Assembly: GCA_016206745.1 (NCBI GenBank)
Contig: JACQQW010000020.1
Span: 1 to 7,978, forward strand
DNA: 7,978 bases
From: Candidatus Omnitrophota bacterium
GTDB taxonomy: Bacteria > Omnitrophota > Gorgyraeia > Zapsychrales > Fredricksoniimonadaceae
Direction of reading: 5' to 3'
The notes under the pieces are model-generated. The model was not told the DNA's origin, ran no database searches, and worked only from the letters and a program-made list of their open reading frames with translations. The translations under genes were made by a program, and so were the position numbers. The number at the start of each line of letters is the position of its first letter. The stretch's first letter is position 1. Shown here piece after piece: positions 1 to 5,011 of the stretch.

Positions 1-1
1 C

Positions 2-3000
2 ATTGATACCGGTAATACCAAATTCAACGACCAAGCTTTTAGAGCGGAAGCCAATAAATTAATTAAATATTTCCTGGCCTCATTGACTGTCCCGGACAAA
101 GACGTCTGGGTCAACTTGTCTCCATATGAAAAAGACCGCATTGTCCCTAAAAATTTAGGCGTCACCGAAATGGGCCGTGATTTATTGGCCCAGGATTATA
201 TGCTCAAGCAGATCACTTCTTCTTTAATATATCCGGAAAAAGAAATGGGCAAGGAATTCTGGGGCAAGGTCTATGCCAAGGCCCAGAAAATGTACGGCAA
301 TACCAATATCCCGGTGAACACTTTCAACAAAGTGTGGATTGTGCCGGACAAGGCCGTGGTGTGGGAGCATGAAGGCAGCGCTTATGTGGTGGAAAGCCAT
401 TTGAAAGTCATGTTGGAGCAGGATTTCTTATCATTGTCTAAAAATACCGCCGCCATGGGATTGAAATCCGATTCCAAGGACGTCAATCAATTAGGCTCAG
501 AGGTCGTCCGTGAAGTGGTCCTTCCCGCTTTGACCAAAGAGGTCAATGAAGGCAAGAATTTCGCCAATCTGCGCCAGATTTTTCATTCCATGATCTTGGC
601 CACATGGTATAAGAAGAATTTGCAAGAAAGCATTTTAGGCAAGATTTACGTGAATAAAAGCAAAACCGCGGGCGTTGACGTCGATGACAAACAGATCAAG
701 CAAAAGATTTATGAGCAGTATTTGCAAGCGTTCAAAAAAGGCGTGTACAACTATATTAAGGAAGACATGGATGCAGCTACCAAGCAGCCTATTCCCCGGA
801 AATACTTCTCGGGCGGTGTGCGGGGATTGGCGTGGAGACCGGATGGGGTCTTGACGGTATGGCGTGGGGCCAGGGCCAATGATTTACCGGCTGAAGCAGA
901 AATTTTGAATGCCGATGGCGCAATGAAATCAGTAACAGTTGGGGTAGGCGCTGCAATGAGAGCGGCCAGTCCGGATAACTCGATGACGGCGGTGGTTTCC
1001 GAGACCGAGCAAAATTTCTATACACAAGTTCCGGCAGATCAAATCCCATCGGCTTTTAATGTGCCTTTAGCAGAGCGTGGCCTTCGTGCAGGTGAATTTT
1101 GGCTCGCTGAGGTTGATCCAAGTATAGGAGAACTTAAAAAACCAGCCAGTACCGTCAATCCTCTAAAAGACCCTGCGAATTTAGTAGGGGTTAGTACAGG
1201 TTTGCTGCAGGCTTTGGCTGGGGCTGGCCATTCTGGCGTACTTGATCAGATTTTGGGCAGAAAATCGACGGCATTCGATAAGGAAATTGATGCCTCTGCC
1301 GTTAAGGTGGGAAGATCTGCATTGGAAGCATTGGCAAAAGAATTGGATATTGTCATTATTGTAGGGGGAAATGAAGGGTCTTTCCGTGATCAATCAAAGG
1401 ACATGCCGGTTGGATTAATCATCAATCCAAATGGTAAGAATGGAATTTATATGTATTTCGGGGATTCGGTTGAGGTCACCAATGGTGTCAAACGTAGCAT
1501 TGGTCGTCCCGGTACATCTTCAATGGTCACCTTAGTGCCGTTGATGATACCATCGACTGACGGATACCGTATTTCCATGGCGGTTGATAAATTCAATCCA
1601 AACAAGCCATTTCCAAGAATCGATCCGGTGATTACTTCCCACAACACCCTGCGTCATGTGTTGGAACAATTGGCGGACTATATGGATGTCACAGATCGAC
1701 AAGCCTTTTTTCAGCAAATGATTTCAGAGTACACAATTGTCACCCTCGACAGGCCCAGGCATGATCAGCTCAAAGCACAGGCCCAAGAGCTTGGTTTTGA
1801 AGTCGCTGAACGGGAAGATGGGGATCCGCTTCTTTTTATCAGGGCTATGTTGGGAATCAAAGGCAAAGACGGTAAAAAGTTGCTGGCCTTTTCGACCGGT
1901 GGCGGCAATGAACATATCATGTCCATGATTTTTGCGGCATTATATGGAAAAGCTTTGGCAACCAGTATTTATGCTGCGACACAAACATTGAGAAGCGTTG
2001 ATAGAGAATTCGTAGGCGAAAAAGCTGGATGGGGAAGTTTAAATCGGGCCCGAGAATATACTCCGGGAGATTTACAAAATTATGCTGATATCAATGCTGC
2101 TTTGGATACGGCAAGGGCAGCTGGATTTCAAGTCCCGCAAGGGCCAGTCACAGCCGAACAGTTAAATGCTCATCTTTTAACCCCGGATTCGCCAGAGTTG
2201 AGTGGGTTAAAAAATGGAACACCGGCCGCTTTTGTTATAGCATCAAATACCGGAGCTAATGCCATGGATTGGGGTGTATTGCAACCTTATATGCAGCCGG
2301 TAACTTGGAGAGAGTCTGTTAATGGATCCGGCACGGTGGTGGTTAGTGGATTTTTAATTAGCAACGATGACGATAAAGTTTACTTCTTCAGGGCTGGGCT
2401 TGACACCGATGATGTTGTTGCGTCGCGGTATTCCATTGTGGCCCACAATGATCTTTTGCCAAATCCGCTGATTACGGCGTATGAAAGAACACGAAAACCA
2501 TATGTCGCCATGCTTGCGTCAGGAAAAGTCGATTTTGATGTCGTGGATGCTTATGTACACAACGTTCGAAGTCTTTTATCTGATGATCCGGGTGCCGGGA
2601 GTGTTTTAAGGCAATTGGGATCTGCTGTTGGAAATCAGGAATTTGCTAGGGCGATCCATGAAGTAGAAACATATATTCTCGGCAACCCCACTATAGCAAT
2701 GGAAGATGGTACTATTCATCATATAGTGCAATATGCCGATGCGGCGGCTTTGGCGCGTGGGGATCGCCGCAGTTTGGATCCTACAAAGCTGACCCACGGT
2801 GGTATCGCCTTGGATTCGGCGATGTTGAATTTGCAGGTCCGCAAGGACGGCAAGGGGGTTCCTTTGCCTATATCCCAGCAGCCGATCGGTGCTATGATGA
2901 AGATGATTGAGAAAAACGGGATCCAGCCGTTCATCCTCGAGGTGCGGCCGTTTAATTTACCGCCATCCCTGGGTGCCAACACAGAAAAGCCGTCGAAACA

Positions 3001-3022
3001 GAACCAGTTAAGCAAGCTATAA
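2..3022 (+). CDS. Large Omnitrophota-type protein with embedded GlpX-like domain, 5' partial
   Basis: The frame is open from the first bases, so the start lies outside the window; the TTG at 83 is internal, with no ribosome site. At least 1006 residues are present. Three parts are visible. An N-terminal block (2-817) carries phrases such as NLSPYEKDRI, TEMGRDLLAQDY and ATWYKK, and ends in RKYFSGG. A middle insert (818-2794) contains a class II fructose-bisphosphatase-like domain (about 1190-2460), with unassigned sequence on both sides. A C-terminal block (2795-3022) has LNLQVRKDGKGVPLP. I recall the two end blocks from large uncharacterised proteins of Candidatus Omnitrophota; their function is unknown to me. 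No membrane segment is obvious in the visible part. The last codons and the stop fall inside a direct repeat that recurs at 3906. Reading frame and partial status are secure; family assignment is from memory; the role of the whole protein is unknown. Confidence 0.85.
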   Translation: MDTGNTKFNDQAFRAEANKLIKYFLASLTVPDKDVWVNLSPYEKDRIVPKNLGVTEMGRDLLAQDYMLKQITSSLIYPEKEMGKEFWGKVYAKAQKMYGNTNIPVNTFNKVWIVPDKAVVWEHEGSAYVVESHLKVMLEQDFLSLSKNTAAMGLKSDSKDVNQLGSEVVREVVLPALTKEVNEGKNFANLRQIFHSMILATWYKKNLQESILGKIYVNKSKTAGVDVDDKQIKQKIYEQYLQAFKKGVYNYIKEDMDAATKQPIPRKYFSGGVRGLAWRPDGVLTVWRGARANDLPAEAEILNADGAMKSVTVGVGAAMRAASPDNSMTAVVSETEQNFYTQVPADQIPSAFNVPLAERGLRAGEFWLAEVDPSIGELKKPASTVNPLKDPANLVGVSTGLLQALAGAGHSGVLDQILGRKSTAFDKEIDASAVKVGRSALEALAKELDIVIIVGGNEGSFRDQSKDMPVGLIINPNGKNGIYMYFGDSVEVTNGVKRSIGRPGTSSMVTLVPLMIPSTDGYRISMAVDKFNPNKPFPRIDPVITSHNTLRHVLEQLADYMDVTDRQAFFQQMISEYTIVTLDRPRHDQLKAQAQELGFEVAEREDGDPLLFIRAMLGIKGKDGKKLLAFSTGGGNEHIMSMIFAALYGKALATSIYAATQTLRSVDREFVGEKAGWGSLNRAREYTPGDLQNYADINAALDTARAAGFQVPQGPVTAEQLNAHLLTPDSPELSGLKNGTPAAFVIASNTGANAMDWGVLQPYMQPVTWRESVNGSGTVVVSGFLISNDDDKVYFFRAGLDTDDVVASRYSIVAHNDLLPNPLITAYERTRKPYVAMLASGKVDFDVVDAYVHNVRSLLSDDPGAGSVLRQLGSAVGNQEFARAIHEVETYILGNPTIAMEDGTIHHIVQYADAAALARGDRRSLDPTKLTHGGIALDSAMLNLQVRKDGKGVPLPISQQPIGAMMKMIEKNGIQPFILEVRPFNLPPSLGANTEKPSKQNQLSKL
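1190..2460 (+). other. Class II fructose-1,6-bisphosphatase (GlpX)-like domain inside the large protein
   Basis: GlpX enzymes remove the 1-phosphate of fructose 1,6-bisphosphate with divalent metals. The motifs follow the family order. LGRKSTAFDKEID matches LGRGDKNTAD, putting Lys at nt 1280 and Asp at 1289 on E. coli K29 and D33. IVGGNEG matches VIGEGE (Glu at 1373, E57). DSVEVT matches DPIEGT (Asp 1463, Glu 1472, Thr 1478 for D85, E88, T90). GYRISMAVDKF matches DMYMEKLIVG (Tyr 1565, Y119). TLDRPRHDQL matches the PRHD segment (Arg 1757), EDGDP the PDGDV segment, and GGGNEH the GGAPEG segment (Glu 1910, E213). The final strand, VVVSGFLISNDDDKVYFF, fits the ATTETLLIRG tail. Overall identity is low, but every catalytic position I can place is kept. 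E. coli residue numbers and alignment are from memory. Activity and substrate are inference; another sugar bisphosphate is possible. Domain edges are approximate. Confidence 0.68.
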
Positions 3023-3092
3023 TATTTTCTCCAGCGGAAGACGTATAAATTTGGGGACACGTACCTAATAAAAGGTACATGTCCCCAAATTT
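3008..3092 (+). repeat. Direct repeat, left copy (with REP-like palindrome)
   Basis: Bases 3008-3065 match 3906-3963 without gaps at 52 of 58 positions, and each copy runs on into the same palindrome. This copy begins inside the large gene and encodes its last residues (LSKL) and stop. The two copies bracket the toxin-antitoxin island and start 898 bases apart. Possible origins are a tandem duplication of the gene end or insertion of the island by a mobile process. Confidence 0.9.
3047..3092. terminator. REP-like palindrome, possible Rho-independent terminator (left)
   Basis: The arms 3047-3065 and 3074-3092 form a 19-base stem with one mismatch (C3060 against A3079) around an 8-base loop. 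The core is GGGGACA/TGTCCCC. A run of five T at 3090-3094 ends the right arm, so the hairpin may terminate transcription of the preceding gene. The sequence type resembles REP elements mobilised in single-stranded form by REP-associated tyrosine transposases; no such transposase is in the window. Termination is inference. Confidence 0.7.
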
Positions 3093-3130
3093 TTCCCCCA
3101 AAATTCTTTCCCAAAATGCACACATTGTTA

Positions 3131-3136
3131 TATACT
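3131..3136 (+). promoter_or_regulatory. Possible -10 box of the toxin-antitoxin operon
   Basis: TATACT matches the TATAAT consensus at five of six bases. It ends six bases before the GTG start of the toxin, which would place transcription start at or next to that codon and give a leaderless message. Only a poor -35 candidate (TTTCCC at 3107) is visible, so the call is weak. Confidence 0.25.
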
Positions 3137-3142
3137 TAAATT

Positions 3143-3409
3143 GTGAAGACGTTTGCTTGGAACGAGGATAAGAACAGGTTATTAAAGCACGAGCGAGGAA
3201 TTTCTTTTGAAGAGATCGTCTTTCATATTAACAGTGGTGATCTGCTGGCCAGATTAGACCACCCCAACCGGGCCAAGTATCCTCACCAACAAGTTTTCAT
3301 TGTTTTGACGGGTGATTATGTCTACATGGTCCCCTTCGTTGAAGATGAAGAAAAGTATTTTTTAAAGACGATTATTCCAAGCCGAAAATTGAAACGAGAA
3401 TATACTTAA
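3143..3409 (+). CDS. BrnT-like type II toxin
   Basis: This 88-residue protein starts WNEDKNRLLKHERGISFEEI and ends with VPFVEDEEKYFLKTIIPSRK. That pattern is familiar from small toxins annotated as BrnT or BrnT-like, which have a RelE-type RNase fold and cut RNA when free of antitoxin. Family and activity are by recall, not alignment. The GTG at 3143 is the only sensible start: an in-frame stop lies at 3137-3139 and the next Met codon is deep inside. No Shine-Dalgarno sequence precedes it. The antitoxin gene follows after 17 bases, and toxin-first order is usual for BrnT-BrnA pairs. The gene sits in an AT-richer island bracketed by direct repeats, consistent with horizontal acquisition. Confidence 0.75.
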   Translation: MKTFAWNEDKNRLLKHERGISFEEIVFHINSGDLLARLDHPNRAKYPHQQVFIVLTGDYVYMVPFVEDEEKYFLKTIIPSRKLKREYT

Positions 3410-3413
3410 AGAA

Positions 3414-3421
3414 AGGAAGGA
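3414..3421 (+). promoter_or_regulatory. Strong ribosome binding site of the antitoxin
   Basis: AGGAAGGA lies five bases before the ATG at 3427. The toxin start has no such site, so the antitoxin should be translated more strongly than the toxin from the shared message, as expected for a balanced toxin-antitoxin pair. Confidence 0.7.
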
Positions 3422-3426
3422 TAAAT

Positions 3427-3690
3427 ATGGGACTGACTAGAGAAGAAAAGGATTTGCTTCGTTCTATTGAGCGCGGTGAATGGCGGGCAACGACCAGGAA
3501 ATCCGAATTACGTAAATATGAGGCGGCGGCACGGCATATGATGAAAAAGGATGCCCGTTTGAACATCCGCATTTCTTCCCATGATTTGGAAAGTCTTCAA
3601 AAAATTGCAATTGAAGAAGGGTTGCCGTATCAGACATTTGTGAGCAGCTTGCTCCATAAATACGTCATAGGACGGTTAGTTGAAGCGTAA
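3427..3690 (+). CDS. CopG-family (ribbon-helix-helix) antitoxin
   Basis: The protein has 87 residues. The N-terminal half is charged and helical, with EEKDLLRSIERGEW near the start, as in CopG-type antitoxins paired with BrnT-like toxins. The C-terminal half (about residues 44-84) reads as a ribbon-helix-helix DNA-binding fold: strand RLNIRIS, helix SHDLESLQKIAIEEG, then helix PYQTFVSSLLHKYVIGRL. Known members neutralise the toxin through one region and repress their own promoter through the fold. It follows the toxin in the same operon and has a strong ribosome site. ATG 3427 is fixed by that site. Confidence in fold and role is high; the exact partner specificity is inferred from adjacency. 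Confidence 0.82.
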   Translation: MGLTREEKDLLRSIERGEWRATTRKSELRKYEAAARHMMKKDARLNIRISSHDLESLQKIAIEEGLPYQTFVSSLLHKYVIGRLVEA

Positions 3691-3719
3691 GCTGCTTAGA
3701 GGGGCAGAGGTAATTTAAA

Positions 3720-3890
3720 ATGCGGGAAGCCATGGTTATGCATGAAATTCATCAAATTCGAGAACGACTTTATCGTGAAGAAAAGAAATTATCCATTAAA
3801 GAAAAACTCTCTAAGATCAGGAAAGAGGCCAACGAAGCAGTCCACAAGTATGGGCTAAAATTCAAAAAACATCATCCGTTGGCGCATTAA
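3720..3890 (+). CDS. Small 56-residue protein of unknown function, third gene of the island
   Basis: A short frame starts at ATG 3720, nine bases after AGAGG (3706-3710), and ends at TAA 3888-3890. It is highly charged and predicted helical: MHEIHQIRERLYREEKKLS, then KEKLSKIRKEANEAVHKYG and a basic tail KFKKHH. It has no cysteines or membrane segment. The pattern of a helical HxIRExxYxEEK segment followed by a Lys-rich end resembles short conserved proteins I have seen near toxin-antitoxin genes, but I cannot name a family. It lies 29 bases after the antitoxin, likely in the same transcript, and 15 bases before the right direct repeat. It may be an orphan antitoxin or an accessory factor; both are guesses. 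ATG codons at 3732 and 3738 are alternative starts. Confidence 0.62.
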   Translation: MREAMVMHEIHQIRERLYREEKKLSIKEKLSKIRKEANEAVHKYGLKFKKHHPLAH

Positions 3891-3905
3891 AAATTTGTTG
3901 GGTAA

Positions 3906-3989
3906 TTAAGCAAGCTGTAATACTTTCTCCGTTGGAAGGCGTATAAATTTGGGGACACGTACCAAACGGTACATGTCCCCAAATTTTTT
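3906..3989 (+). repeat. Direct repeat, right copy (with REP-like palindrome)
   Basis: Bases 3906-3963 match the left copy at 3008-3065 at 52 of 58 positions without gaps. This copy still reads L-S-K-L-stop in the frame matching the end of the large gene, although no gene runs into it here. It marks the right boundary of the toxin-antitoxin island. Confidence 0.9.
3945..3986. terminator. REP-like palindrome, possible Rho-independent terminator (right)
   Basis: The arms 3945-3963 and 3968-3986 are identical to those of the left palindrome, including the single C/A mismatch (C3958 against A3973), but the loop is only four bases (AAAC). Six T at 3984-3989 follow, so it could terminate the toxin-antitoxin transcript and separate it from the kinase operon. 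Confidence 0.7.
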
Positions 3990-4010
3990 CTGAAAACCTT
4001 AGCAATTTGA

Positions 4011-4039
4011 TTGAACCCCGCCCATAATTAAGATAAAAT
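4011..4039 (+). promoter_or_regulatory. Candidate sigma70-type promoter for the kinase-lptD operon
   Basis: TTGAAC (4011-4016) and TAAAAT (4034-4039) are separated by 17 bases, the standard spacing, in an AT-rich stretch. The -10 matches consensus at five of six bases and the -35 at four of six. Transcription would start near 4046, giving a leader of about 36 bases before the ATG at 4082. Confidence 0.4.
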
Positions 4040-4081
4040 AATTTTAATTTCTATTTAATAATCCCCTTTCCAAAGGATTCC

Positions 4082-5011
4082 ATGAAGTCGTATGTCATTG
4101 GTGTGGACGTCGGTGGCACCAATATTAAATTGGGTATTGTGCATTCTTCCGGCAAAATTATTGCCAGAAGCCATTTTGCCACACGGTCTTTTGCTTCAAG
4201 TAAAACACAATTAATCGCCGCGCTGGCTGGTAAGATTGAGGCCATGATGGCCAGTGAAGGTCTGGCTAAAAAAGACGTGGCTGGTGTTGGCATAGGTTTG
4301 CCCGGGCCCATCGACCACACCAAAGGCATTGTGCGGTTCTTGCCCAACATCCCGGGCTGGCGTAATGTCCGGCTCAAAGCCATTTTGCAGCAAAAGTTAA
4401 AGCTGCCTGTATTGATCGACAATGATGTTAAACTCATTACTTTGGCGGAATGGAAATTCGGCGCCGGCAAGGGCGCGGCCAATATGGTGTGCCTGACTTT
4501 GGGCACGGGGATAGGCAGCGGGTTGATTTTAGATGGGCGGCTTTATCGCGGCCAGGGCAATGCCGCGGGCGAATTGGGCCATGTGCCGCTCAATGAACAG
4601 GGGCCGGCCTGTAATTGCGGGGGATTCGGTTGTTTTGAGGCCTATATCGGCAATCGCCGCCTGGCGGCGCGGGCCGGTGTGGTCATGGGCCGTAAAGGGA
4701 CCACGCTTGAGGAAATGTTTCAATTGGCTAAAGCCGGCAACTCTAAGGCTTTGAGGTTTTGGCAGGAGACGGCAAATCATTTGGGCAATGGGTTGGTCGC
4801 CGTGGTCAATTTATTAAACCCCCAGCTGATCGTCATCGGCGGCGGGGTGGCCAATAATGAACGGTTTCTTTTTAAGACGGCCAGGGAAGTGGTGGCCCGG
4901 CGGGCCATGGGCACACAGTCCGCCACGGTCAAGATCGTCCGGGCGGGACTGGGAAATGATGCCGGCATCATTGGCGCACTCGTATTGGTCAATAATGCTC
5001 AAAAAAATTAA
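4082..5011 (+). CDS. ROK-family sugar kinase (glucokinase-like)
   Basis: This 309-residue protein has full ROK length and all family marks. The N-terminal phosphate-binding loop is GVDVGGTNIK (residues 7-16). Asp115 in the DND segment fits the catalytic base. LTLGTGIGSG (138-147) is the second phosphate loop. ELGH (164-167) and CNCGGFGC (177-184) give the zinc site: His167, Cys177, Cys179 and Cys184, with Glu186 after it. VIGGGVANN is the late ATP-site glycine segment. Members phosphorylate glucose, N-acetylmannosamine or similar sugars with ATP in the cytoplasm; some are repressors, but no N-terminal helix-turn-helix is present here, so an enzyme is expected. The exact sugar cannot be read from sequence. 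ATG 4082 follows AAAGGA at 4072-4077, with a short 4-base gap. The 3' end overlaps lptD by 17 bases. Confidence 0.93.
   Translation: MKSYVIGVDVGGTNIKLGIVHSSGKIIARSHFATRSFASSKTQLIAALAGKIEAMMASEGLAKKDVAGVGIGLPGPIDHTKGIVRFLPNIPGWRNVRLKAILQQKLKLPVLIDNDVKLITLAEWKFGAGKGAANMVCLTLGTGIGSGLILDGRLYRGQGNAAGELGHVPLNEQGPACNCGGFGCFEAYIGNRRLAARAGVVMGRKGTTLEEMFQLAKAGNSKALRFWQETANHLGNGLVAVVNLLNPQLIVIGGGVANNERFLFKTAREVVARRAMGTQSATVKIVRAGLGNDAGIIGALVLVNNAQKN

Noticed and set aside
83..85. TTG at 83 as the start of the large gene
   Set aside because: The frame is open and coding-like back to base 2, with family-like sequence (NKLIKYFLASLTVP) across this point, and no ribosome site precedes the TTG.
1103..1130. 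AEVDPSIGE in the large protein as the GlpX DPxEGT metal motif
   Set aside because: It lies before the DKEID and GNEG motifs, the wrong order for GlpX; DSVEVT at 1463 fits the order and spacing.
3083..3118. Decaying CCCCAAAATT-like triplicate after the left palindrome
   Set aside because: Three loose copies (CCCCAAATT, CCCCCAAAATT, CCCAAAAT) are visible but too short and imperfect to call a repeat array.
2719..3123. Minus-strand frame of 134 codons running through the left palindrome
   Set aside because: It is antisense to the conserved C-terminal block and is partly made of repeat DNA; no protein features seen.
3008..3989. Integron cassette with attC-like sites
   Set aside because: The repeats have a simple GGGGACA palindrome with no recognisable attC core sites, and only one unit is present; REP-like repeats explain it better.
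4051..4506. Open frame of 151 codons on the minus strand
   Set aside because: It is antisense to the ROK kinase, with no family features.
4857..4994. Upstream extension of lptD
   Set aside because: This part only overlaps the kinase gene in another frame and would bury the signal peptide; ATG 4995 gives a proper N-terminal signal sequence.
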